Below, piece by piece: positions 54,015-60,815 of a stretch of DNA of 64,000 bases (position 1 is the stretch's first letter; every line of letters starts with the position of its first letter). The notes under the pieces were generated by a model. That model saw only the letters and a program-made list of their open reading frames with translations, ran no database searches and had not been told where the DNA came from. The position numbers and the translations under genes are program-made. The stretch spans positions 310,001 through 374,000 of the forward strand of contig NZ_JAKGSB010000001.1 of assembly GCF_021568905.1 (NCBI RefSeq), read 5' to 3'. This stretch comes from Zavarzinia marina (GTDB taxonomy: Bacteria; Pseudomonadota; Alphaproteobacteria; Zavarziniales; Zavarziniaceae).

Positions 54015-55085
54015 TCAGAGCTTCCCGTCGGCCGCCATGGCGGTATAGGTGTCGTCGTAGCGCAGCTTCACGTTGCCGGCATCGCCCAGGATCTTGCCGC
54101 CCGGGAGCTCGATGCCGATGAAGTCGGCGCTGGCCGCGCCTTCGCCGAGCAGGCCGTGGTCGAAGCTGAATTCCGAGACCAGGGCCAGGGCCTCGGGCAG
54201 TTTTTCGCTGCGGTAGAATTCGGTCGCCTCGGCCGGGGTGCTGAACAGATAGGTGGTGTCGAGCTGGGTCTGGAAGCCGGGGACGTCGGTGCCGGCGGCC
54301 TTGGCCATGAACTCCATGGCGGCCTTGCTGGTGTCGTCACCCTTGGCGATCAGGGCCAGGGTCTCGTACCAGGCGCCGACCAGGGCCTTGCCCAGCGCCG
54401 GATTGTCCTTCAGCAGGTCGGTGTGGACGATGGCGATATCCAGGATCTCGTAGGGAATGCTCGAGGAATCGAAGACCGACGAGACGTTCTCGACGCCCTG
54501 CACGTCCGACAGCGCCGGCTTCCACGAGATCAGCGCCTGCACGTCGTCGGTCGAGAAGGCGGCGACGAAATCGGCGTCGGAGATGTTCACGGTCTTGAGG
54601 TCGGCCTCCTTCAGGCCGACGGTCTCGAGCGCGCGGGCCAGCAGGTAGTGCGAGACCGAGAACTGCACCAGATGCACGGTCATGCCCTTGAGGTCGGCGA
54701 CGGTCTTGCCGGCACCCTTCACGACGATGCCGTCATTGCCATTGGAATAGTCGCCGATGACGAGGACGGTGGTGTCGACGCCGCCGGCGGCCGGGATGGT
54801 CAGCGCGTCCATGGAGGCGACCAGCACGCCGTCGAACTGGCCGGCGACATATTGGTTCACACTCTCGATATAGTCGGGCACCGGCACGAAATCGATCTTG
54901 ATGCCGTATTTGTCGGCCCATTTGTCGATGATGCCGGCGTCGTCGGCATAGAACCACGGCATGAAGCCCGCGTAGATCGTCGAGGCGATCTTGAATTCCG
55001 TCTTCGTCTCCGCCGCGGCGAGGCCGGGCATGAGGGCGGCGCTGCAGACCGCGACGGCGGCGATGCGTTTCAGGCTCTTCAACAT
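54015..55085 (-). CDS. ABC-type substrate-binding protein (urea/guanidine-carboxylase-region type), copy 1
   Basis: A 356-residue exported protein with a signal peptide (KRIAAVAVCSAALMPGLAAA). Conserved blocks are AGFMPWFYADDAGIIDKWA, MDALTIPAAGGVDTT, SNGNDGIVVKGAGKT, NISDADFVAAFSTDDV, SHYLLARAL and SFDHGLLGEGA. It ends in DGKL like copy 2. It follows the unrecognised gene by 19 bases. Divergence between copies lies in the DYIES/DYIEG region, in SWKPALSD versus AWKPPLSD, and around the interdomain cleft, so the two may bind different ligands. Confidence 0.88.
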   Translation of the reverse strand: MLKSLKRIAAVAVCSAALMPGLAAAETKTEFKIASTIYAGFMPWFYADDAGIIDKWADKYGIKIDFVPVPDYIESVNQYVAGQFDGVLVASMDALTIPAAGGVDTTVLVIGDYSNGNDGIVVKGAGKTVADLKGMTVHLVQFSVSHYLLARALETVGLKEADLKTVNISDADFVAAFSTDDVQALISWKPALSDVQGVENVSSVFDSSSIPYEILDIAIVHTDLLKDNPALGKALVGAWYETLALIAKGDDTSKAAMEFMAKAAGTDVPGFQTQLDTTYLFSTPAEATEFYRSEKLPEALALVSEFSFDHGLLGEGAASADFIGIELPGGKILGDAGNVKLRYDDTYTAMAADGKL

Positions 55086-55104
55086 GCAACTCTCCTCGTT
55101 ACTG

Positions 55105-55929
55105 TCAGCGGGCAAGGGTGGTGGGGCGAAGCGCGGTGAAGTCGACGAGATCGGTGAGCACGCCCTGAAGCGTCTCGATGCGCCAGACATGGTCGGCGCG
55201 GCCGCCGTCGGCGGCGACGCCCGTGGTCACCAGACCGGCGCCGCCATGGGCGGTGACGGGGGCGAGGCGGGCGCCCTCGCGGAACGGCAGGCTCGAATGG
55301 CCGATGGTCCAGCCGCTCTCGTCGATGGTGCCGTAGGAGATTTCGCAGTCGATCAGGGCAAGGGCGGCGGCCATGTCGCCGGCGTCGGCCACCAGATCGC
55401 CCAGGGTCTCGCCGGCGCCGAGGGGAACGCCCCGGTCGCGCGCGAACATGAAGCGATCGCCGACCCGGACGATGAAGCCGATCCGGCCGTCGGCGCCGAT
55501 CAGGCGCGCGGCGGCGGCCGGCAGGGTCGCCTCCTTGTCCCGGTGCCAATGTTCGACATAGGCGACGTCGCGGCCTTCCTCGACCAGGACGTCGCCGTCG
55601 AAGCGCAGGAAGCCGGCGTCGGAATAGGGGGTGACGGGCTGCAGGTCGAATTCGCGCCGCCATTCGAAGCATCGGCCGTCGAACACCAGTTCGCCGGCAA
55701 AACCCTCCTGCCCGGCGAGCCACAGCACCTGATCGCGGTCGAGATCGTCGAGACAGGAAACGGCGGCGAAATCGGGCCGTCCGGCGGGGCGGCGCAGGTC
55801 GATGTAGAAGCTCGGACCCTGCAGCCAGCGCACGTCCGTCGTCCCGTCCCGCGCACCGTCGGGCCAGACGATCAGCGAGCGTTGCCAAAGTCCTCTGACG
55901 GTCGCGACAGACAGCACGGCGGCCTCCAT
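55105..55929 (-). CDS. Unrecognised cytoplasmic beta-rich protein of the oxygenase cassette
   Basis: A 274-residue protein that I do not recognise with confidence. It has no signal peptide or membrane segment. It is rich in beta-strand-like segments and Trp/Asp motifs: DVRWLQGPSFYIDLRRP, CFEWRREFDLQP, DAGFLRFDGDVLVEEG and VEHWHRDKEA. There is a faint resemblance to lipocalin-like or HRI1-like proteins, too weak to name. It is the first gene after the LysR-type gene and 19 bases ahead of binding-protein copy 1. Cotranscription with two binding proteins and two oxygenases implies a shared role, perhaps binding or modifying the same compound. Confidence 0.72.
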   Translation of the reverse strand: MEAAVLSVATVRGLWQRSLIVWPDGARDGTTDVRWLQGPSFYIDLRRPAGRPDFAAVSCLDDLDRDQVLWLAGQEGFAGELVFDGRCFEWRREFDLQPVTPYSDAGFLRFDGDVLVEEGRDVAYVEHWHRDKEATLPAAAARLIGADGRIGFIVRVGDRFMFARDRGVPLGAGETLGDLVADAGDMAAALALIDCEISYGTIDESGWTIGHSSLPFREGARLAPVTAHGGAGLVTTGVAADGGRADHVWRIETLQGVLTDLVDFTALRPTTLAR

Positions 55930-55997
55930 GATCTGGAACTGTCACAAATCATGTATGCAGTTTGTGCGCTGCAATAGGGGTGAAATGTCGATGGTGG

Positions 55998-56016
55998 TCA
56001 TAGATGAAATCTATGA
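55998..56016. promoter_or_regulatory. LysR-type box upstream of the cassette
   Basis: TCATAGAT-GAA-ATCTATGA is a perfect 8-bp inverted repeat containing the T-N11-A pattern of LysR sites. It overlaps the last codons of the LysR-type gene and lies about 70 bases before the start at 55929. A second repeat, CACAAA-N12-TTTGTG (55943-55966), lies closer to that start. Confidence 0.6.
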
Positions 56017-57042
56017 CTCGCTGCGCTCCAACTCCGCGAGAATGGCCGTCAGCAGCAATTCCGTGGCGGTGCCGCGCTCCCCTTCGCCCCTGGTGATCAC
56101 ATAGACGTGGTAACTGGGTAGAATGTCCACAGGGAGCAGCGGCCACAGCATGGCGCCCGCCGCCTCGGCCACCACGGTGGGCAGGAAGCCGATGCCGAGG
56201 CCGAGTTCGATCAGGCGCCGCACCTCGTGCAGGTTCTCGGCCAGGCCGCCGACCCGTTCGCCCAGTCCGAAACGGCGCCGGAACTGGCGCAACTGCTCGG
56301 TCTCGTCCTCGCCGGTCAGGATGAAGCGTTCCTGCACGAAATCGCCCGGATGGCCCAGCATCTCGCCGAAATGCGGGTGGCGCGGCCCGCAATAGAGCTG
56401 CTGGGTCTCGCGCATCAGGGGGTAATAGGTCAGGCCGGCGGCGACCGCCGTATCGCCCGCGATGCCCATTTCCGCCTCGCCCGAGGCGACGGCCTGGATG
56501 ACGGCGCTGTGGGGCGCGATGTCGAATTTGATCTCGATCCCGGGATAGCCGGTGTTGAAGCCGACCAGGGCGCGTTCGAAGGCGGGGCAGACCAGGCTGG
56601 AGATCATGTGCAGGCGGATCGATCCCTCGACCGTGCCCGCCGCCTTGGCGACCTCATGGGGAACGTCGCGGGCGGCCAGCGCCATCTGTTCGCAGATCTT
56701 GAGCAGCGCCTGGCCGGCGGCGGTCGGCACCACGCCGCTGGCACGGCGATGGCAGAGCGTGGTGCCGAGCTGATCCTCCAGGCGTTTCAGGGCGGCGCTG
56801 ATGCTCGGCTGCTGGCGGTTCAGGCGCCGCGCGGCGGCGCCGATGCCGCCCGAGCGCACGATTTCGACGAAGAGCTTGAACAGGTTCCAGTCGATGCGCT
56901 GGGCGAAGACGCGGTCGTTGGTGGTATCGGCGGCGCGGGCCGGCACGGCCTGGGCGGCGGGTGCCGCGACCGGCTGGATGGCTCTGGGGGACGGGCGGTG
57001 GTTGCTGGGCATGGCGGCTCCGGCGGCGCGGCGACCGCCCAT
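56011..57042 (-). CDS. LysR-type transcriptional regulator
   Basis: About 343 residues. An Ala/Pro-rich N-terminal extension (about 45 residues) precedes the winged helix (DWNLFKLFVEIVRSGGIGAA, RRLNRQQPSISAALKRLE). The effector domain of the periplasmic-binding fold follows (GSIRLHMISSLVCPAFERAL; TRGEGERGTATELLL). The length of the N-terminal tail is uncertain; ATG 57012 is an alternative start. It lies upstream of and in the same direction as the binding-protein/oxygenase genes, with a palindromic LysR-type site overlapping its 3' end, so it probably controls them. It is divergent from the CinA-like gene. Confidence 0.92.
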   Translation of the reverse strand: MGGRRAAGAAMPSNHRPSPRAIQPVAAPAAQAVPARAADTTNDRVFAQRIDWNLFKLFVEIVRSGGIGAAARRLNRQQPSISAALKRLEDQLGTTLCHRRASGVVPTAAGQALLKICEQMALAARDVPHEVAKAAGTVEGSIRLHMISSLVCPAFERALVGFNTGYPGIEIKFDIAPHSAVIQAVASGEAEMGIAGDTAVAAGLTYYPLMRETQQLYCGPRHPHFGEMLGHPGDFVQERFILTGEDETEQLRQFRRRFGLGERVGGLAENLHEVRRLIELGLGIGFLPTVVAEAAGAMLWPLLPVDILPSYHVYVITRGEGERGTATELLLTAILAELERSES

Positions 57043-57102
57043 TCTGCGCCGCTTCCGCCCGTCCGGACAAGCGACGGCCCGGATGCGGGCGACGCAATCA
57101 TG

Positions 57103-57130
57103 TTTCGCGGCGGCGGCGATGGACTATAGT
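57103..57130 (+). promoter_or_regulatory. Candidate promoter of the CinA-like gene with almost no leader
   Basis: TATAGT (57125-57130) with a weak TTTCGC (57103-57108) 16 bases upstream. The -10 box ends seven bases before the ATG at 57138, and no Shine-Dalgarno fits between, so the mRNA may be leaderless. Confidence 0.4.
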
Positions 57131-57137
57131 GCGGGCC

Positions 57138-57944
57138 ATGACCAGCAATGCCCCCGACACGGAAGACATGACGGACGCCCCGGCCGGCTCGCCCCGGATC
57201 TACACCGCCGCCCTGGCGATCATCGGCAACGAGATCCTGTCGGGCCGCACCCAGGACGCCAATCTCGCCCATCTGGCGAAGACCCTGAACGCCTGGGGCG
57301 TCGAAATGCGCGAAGCCCGCGTCGTGCCCGACATCGAGGCGGAGATCGTAGCGGCGGTGAACGCCATGCGCGCGCGCTACGACTATGTCTTCACCACGGG
57401 CGGCATCGGCCCCACCCATGACGACATCACGGCCGATTCGATCGCCGCCGCCTTCGGCGTGCCGGTGGTCGAGCATCCGGACGCCATCGCCCTTCTCGAA
57501 GCCCATTACCCGCCGGGCGGCCTGACGCCGGCGCGCCGCCGCATGGCGCGGGTGCCGGAAGGGGCGGGGCTGATCGACAATCCGATCTCCAAGGCACCGG
57601 GTTTCCGCATCGCCAACGTCTTCGTCCTGGCCGGCATTCCCGCCGTCATGCGCGCCCAGCTCGAAGGCGCGCGCGCCTTCATCAGCGGCGGGCGTAGCGT
57701 CATTTCGGCCACCGTTTCGGTCCTGGTCGGGGAAAGCCGCATCGCCGAACTCCTGTCGGCGACCCAGGACCGGTTTCCGGATGTCGACATGGGCTCCTAT
57801 CCGTTCTTCCGCCGCGCCGGGCTCGGCACCGCCCTGGTGCTTCGCGCGCGCGAGGCCGATCGCCTGGAAATCGCGATGGCGGCCCTGACCGATGCGCTGG
57901 TCGCCGCCGGCGTCGAGGTGCACCCGGGCGAAATTCCGGATTGA
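57138..57944 (+). CDS. CinA-type molybdopterin-binding domain protein
   Basis: A 268-residue stand-alone MoCF/CinA N-terminal domain. IIGNEILSGRTQDANLAHLA and the TTGGIGPTHDDITADS loop are diagnostic of the MoaB/MogA-like fold in CinA ('competence/damage-inducible protein A'). The C-terminal nicotinamide-nucleotide amidase domain of full CinA is absent. Related domains have ADP-ribose pyrophosphatase (COG1058) activity. The start at 57138 follows a TATAGT box. Confidence 0.92.
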   Translation: MTSNAPDTEDMTDAPAGSPRIYTAALAIIGNEILSGRTQDANLAHLAKTLNAWGVEMREARVVPDIEAEIVAAVNAMRARYDYVFTTGGIGPTHDDITADSIAAAFGVPVVEHPDAIALLEAHYPPGGLTPARRRMARVPEGAGLIDNPISKAPGFRIANVFVLAGIPAVMRAQLEGARAFISGGRSVISATVSVLVGESRIAELLSATQDRFPDVDMGSYPFFRRAGLGTALVLRAREADRLEIAMAALTDALVAAGVEVHPGEIPD

Positions 57945-58056
57945 CGGACCGGCGATCGGAAGTCGGCGGCGATCCTGTGACGGCGGTCGCAACCAAGCCG
58001 CAATTTCGGGGTTACTATGGTCGGGAATGACCGATCCTGAATTCGGAGTATCGAAC

Positions 58057-58434
58057 GTGAAGAAAATCGCCGCCGTCGTCACGGCACTGACCCTCGCGGG
58101 CTGTGCCACGGGGTATCGCCCCGTGATCGACCCCGCGACCTCGAGGGCCCCGCAGGGCTATTACGAAAGCGACCTCGCCTATTGCCAGAATCTGGCCGAC
58201 CAGGTGCCGACCGCCAATGAAGCCGCGTCCAACGGCCTGGCCGGTGCGGCGCTGGGCGCCATCGCGGGCGGTATCGCCGGTTCCTTCTCGGGCGATTTCG
58301 GCAAGGGCTTGGCTGCCGGTGCCGGTATCGGCGCCGCCGCCGGCGTCGCGCGCGGCGGTCTGACCGCCGAGGAGGAGAAGCGCCGCGTGATCGACAATTG
58401 CATGCGCAACCGGGGCTATAGTGTCCTGAACTGA
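58057..58434 (+). CDS. Glycine-zipper lipoprotein
   Basis: About 125 residues. The N-terminus (KKIAAVVTALTLAGC) is a lipoprotein signal with a lipobox ending at Cys, and a glycine zipper (GLAGAALGAIAGGIAGSFSG then GAGIGAAAGVARGG) spans about residues 60-100. It ends with RRVIDNCMRNRGYSVLN, as in glycine-zipper outer-membrane proteins. GTG 58057 is preferred because it starts the signal peptide and has GGAG eight bases upstream; ATG 58027 would add ten residues in front of the signal. It probably resides in the outer membrane; the function is unknown. Confidence 0.85.
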   Translation: MKKIAAVVTALTLAGCATGYRPVIDPATSRAPQGYYESDLAYCQNLADQVPTANEAASNGLAGAALGAIAGGIAGSFSGDFGKGLAAGAGIGAAAGVARGGLTAEEEKRRVIDNCMRNRGYSVLN

Positions 58435-58486
58435 TGCGTCTTCCGCGTCCGCGGGCCCTCGTGATAGAAGGCGGTTCGCCTCCGGG

Positions 58487-58571
58487 GCCCGCTTGGCGGA
58501 ATTGGTAGACGCAAGCGACTTAAAATCGCTCGGCTTTTGCCTTGCCGGTTCGAGTCCGGCAGCGGGCACCA
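58487..58571 (+). tRNA. tRNA-Leu(UAA)
   Basis: A complete 85-base class II tRNA with an encoded CCA. The acceptor stem pairs GCCCGCT (58487-58493) with AGCGGGC (58561-58567). The anticodon stem AGCGA/TCGCT encloses CTTAAAA with anticodon TAA at 58521-58523. A long variable arm and the T loop GGTTCGAGTCC follow. It reads UUA and UUG leucine codons, which are rare in such a GC-rich genome. The final A of CCA is also the first base of an ATG belonging to the downstream lipoprotein frame. Confidence 0.97.
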
Positions 58572-58582
58572 TGGAGGCGGGG

Positions 58583-59119
58583 ATGAAACGAGAGCGACGC
58601 GGGGCAAGTCCCGCAACCACGGAAATCCTGCGATCGAAGCGCACGGCCCGGACCCGAAGAGGTCTCTGGGCCGTGCCGCTCGTCCTTATGGCGGCGGGGC
58701 TCGGCGCCTGCGCCAATCCCCGGGCCGATGCCGCGATCTCGGCGCAGAACAGCCTCGTCGGCCTGACCAAGGCGCGGCTGCTGTCCTGTGCGGGCGCCCC
58801 TGCCGCCGCCATGGCGTCGAGCCCGAACGAGGAAGTCCTGACCTACGAGAGCCGGCACGTCACGGGCTACAGCAGCGGTCCCAGCTTCGGTTTCGGGGTC
58901 TTCGGGGCCAGCGGCAGCGTCGGCTACGGCCTCGGCTTTCCGGTCTTCGGCGGCACCCGTGTCGAGGATGTCGACAATTGCCGTGCCACCTTCACGCTGC
59001 GCGACGGCGTCGTGACCCGGGTGGTCTACGGCGGTTCCGACGACCGCACCACGCGGCGCCTGGAGCAATGTTATCAGATCGTCGAGAACTGCCTGCCGTC
59101 CCTGGCAACGACCCCGTAA
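58583..59119 (+). CDS. Putative lipoprotein immediately downstream of tRNA-Leu
   Basis: About 178 residues. A long basic n-region (MKRERRGASPATTEILRSKR...) precedes a hydrophobic segment and a lipobox (AAGLGAC), then a small domain with KARLLSCAGAPAAAMASSPN and a Gly/Ser/Phe-rich stretch (GPSFGFGVFGASGSVGYGLG). The region ends with two conserved-looking Cys (EQCYQIVENC). I do not recognise a named family. ATG 58583 is chosen because GGAGG lies five bases upstream; ATG 58571 overlaps the tRNA CCA end. It is probably on the same transcript as the tRNA, ending at the terminator at 59166. Confidence 0.8.
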   Translation: MKRERRGASPATTEILRSKRTARTRRGLWAVPLVLMAAGLGACANPRADAAISAQNSLVGLTKARLLSCAGAPAAAMASSPNEEVLTYESRHVTGYSSGPSFGFGVFGASGSVGYGLGFPVFGGTRVEDVDNCRATFTLRDGVVTRVVYGGSDDRTTRRLEQCYQIVENCLPSLATTP

Positions 59120-59165
59120 AGGCCGACGACTCCGTCTAAGACAGACACCGGACGCGAAACGGAAG

Positions 59166-59196
59166 AAAGCCCGGCTGGAGGGGTCAGCCGGGCTTT
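59166..59196 (+). terminator. Strong intrinsic terminator after the lipoprotein gene
   Basis: AAAGCCCGGCTG (59166-59177) and CAGCCGGGCTTT (59185-59196) form a perfect 12-bp stem with a seven-base loop, then TCGT. It should end the tRNA-Leu/lipoprotein transcript. Confidence 0.88.
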
Positions 59197-59302
59197 CGTG
59201 GTACCCGATTGGGCTTTCGAAGGGCCGCCGCGGGGCAGAGGGGCAGATGGCGGTCCTTCGTGGGCACCAGGGCCCCCCGGGGGATGAAGTCGGGGGGCTT
59301 TT
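59197..59302 (+). ncRNA. Candidate small RNA in a 339-base gap
   Basis: Between 59120 and 59458 no convincing gene is seen. After the first terminator the sequence can fold into GAAGGGCCGCC/GGCGGTCCTTC (59219-59229 with 59249-59259, one G-U pair). A second intrinsic terminator follows: GCCCCCCG (59272-59279) with CGGGGGGC (59291-59298) and TTTT. A terminator without a gene before it suggests a short RNA of roughly 80-110 bases. No promoter is obvious. A further AGGGCGCCG/CGGCGCCCT hairpin lies at 59384-59415. Confidence 0.3.
59272..59302 (+). terminator. Second intrinsic terminator in the gap
   Basis: An eight-bp perfect stem, GCCCCCCG with CGGGGGGC, around an 11-base loop, followed directly by four Ts. 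Confidence 0.7.
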
Positions 59303-59458
59303 CCGTGCCGCCTTCGTGCTCGGCGGCGTGTCTTCAGATTAGCCGCAAATGGCGCCGCATCCGGGCGACATTGTGACCTTTTCAGGGCGCCGCGCTTTTC
59401 CCCGCACGGCGCCCTATTTCCGGACGGCCCCCTCTTTCCTGATGGCCAGGCGCCGCGC

Positions 59459-60736
59459 ATGATGGCGCCCCAAAAAGAAGCGGACATGACTCGAATCTCC
59501 TCCCCCTCCGCCGATGAGATGCCGCGCGGGCTCGCCCGGATCGGCGGCGCCTTCCGCCACCGGGCCTATCGGCTGTTCTTTTCAGGGCAGGCGATCTCGC
59601 TGACCGGCACCTGGGTGCAGATGGTGGCCCTGAGCTGGCTGGTCTACCGCCTGACCGGCTCGGCGCTGATGCTCGGCACCGTGGTCTTCGTCAACCAATT
59701 GCCGATCTTCCTGCTGTCGCCGCTGGCCGGCGCCCTGGCCGACCGCGTGGCCAAGCGCCGGCTGGTGATCATGACCCAGGCGGCGCAGATGGTCCTCGCC
59801 GCGCTCCTCGCCGTGCTGACCCTGAGCGATGCGGTCACGGTGCCGGCGATCCTCGTCCTGTCGGCACTGGTCGGCATCGCCCAGGCGATCGACATCCCGA
59901 CCCGCCAGGCCTTCGTCGTCGAGATGGTGGGCAAGCCCGACCTGCCCAACGCCATCGCGCTCAATTCCTCCCTGTTCAACGCGGCGCGGCTGATCGGGCC
60001 GTCGATCGGCGGCCTCGTCGTCGCGGCCGTGGGGGAGGGCTGGTGCTTCGCCATCAATGCCGTCAGTTTCGGCGCCGTCATCGCCAGTCTCGCCCTGATG
60101 CCGGTGACCGGGGCGCCGTCTCCGGCTTCGGGCGGGCGGGGGCTCGCCGCAATCGTCGGCGGCTTCGCCTATGTCCGGGCCGAGAAGCGCGCCTTCCGCC
60201 TGCTGGCGCTGGCCGGTTGGGCCAGTCTCGTCGGCATGCCCTATACGACGCTGCTGCCGATCTACGCCGATCTCCATCACGGCGGCGGGCCGGACACCCT
60301 GGGCCTGCTGATGGGGGCGGCCGGGGCCGGCGCCTTCCTCGGCGCCGCCGGGCTCGCGATCCTGGGCCGGGCGCCCGGGATCCGGGCCGCCGCCGTCGCC
60401 GCCATCGCCTTCGGGGCGGCGCTGTCGCTCTTCGCCCTGGCGGGCTCGCTGCCGCTTGCGCTCGGCGCGCTGGCCGTCGCCGGCTTTTCCATGATGACCC
60501 TGGTCGGCTCGGTCAACATCGGGCTTCAACTGATGGTGCCGGACGAATTGCGCGGCCGGGTCATGGCCCTGTTTTCCATGATGTTCCTCGGCATGGCGCC
60601 CTTCGGCGGGCTGCTGGTCGGGGCGGCGGCGGAGGGGATCGGCGTCGTCGCGGCGACGGTGATCGGCGGCGGCCTCTCGGCCCTCGCCGGCGTTGTGATC
60701 CTGCTCACTATGAAAGCGCGCGGGGCCGTGCTCTGA
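59459..60736 (+). CDS. MFS transporter (EntS/DUF894-like)
   Basis: A 425-residue transporter with about eleven to twelve membrane helices. AYRLFFSGQAISLTGTWVQM at the N-terminus, DRVAKRRLVIMTQ (motif A) and GIAQAIDIPTRQAFVVEMVG are characteristic of the enterobactin-exporter-like/DUF894 MFS group, often linked to siderophore or drug export. No siderophore genes are near. ATG 59459 is in frame with a second candidate at 59486 that has AAGAAG upstream. It is followed 79 bases later by the SbmA/YddA-like gene. Confidence 0.9.
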   Translation: MMAPQKEADMTRISSPSADEMPRGLARIGGAFRHRAYRLFFSGQAISLTGTWVQMVALSWLVYRLTGSALMLGTVVFVNQLPIFLLSPLAGALADRVAKRRLVIMTQAAQMVLAALLAVLTLSDAVTVPAILVLSALVGIAQAIDIPTRQAFVVEMVGKPDLPNAIALNSSLFNAARLIGPSIGGLVVAAVGEGWCFAINAVSFGAVIASLALMPVTGAPSPASGGRGLAAIVGGFAYVRAEKRAFRLLALAGWASLVGMPYTTLLPIYADLHHGGGPDTLGLLMGAAGAGAFLGAAGLAILGRAPGIRAAAVAAIAFGAALSLFALAGSLPLALGALAVAGFSMMTLVGSVNIGLQLMVPDELRGRVMALFSMMFLGMAPFGGLLVGAAAEGIGVVAATVIGGGLSALAGVVILLTMKARGAVL

Positions 60737-60815
60737 TCCCGCCTCAATTCGGGCGCGATTCCGGCTTCTGCTGCCGGCCAGCCATGGATGCGACACTGGA
60801 ATGGTACGGGGAAGC

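Noticed and set aside
50798-54121. A 1107-codon open frame on the plus strand
   Set aside because: It is antisense to two oxygenases and a binding-protein gene whose motifs are intact. Its translation is low-complexity Gly/Ala/Asp/Val-rich, as expected for the reverse strand of GC-rich genes.
55930-57137. Guanidine (ykkC-type) riboswitch upstream of the binding-protein cassette
   Set aside because: I looked for its conserved motifs in the gap before 55929 and upstream of the LysR gene and saw none. The LysR palindrome explains regulation better.
59074-59487. A 137-codon minus-strand frame across the terminator-rich gap
   Set aside because: It is Arg/Pro/Gly-rich, spans two intrinsic terminators and overlaps the end of the lipoprotein gene. 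No ribosome binding site or motif supports it.
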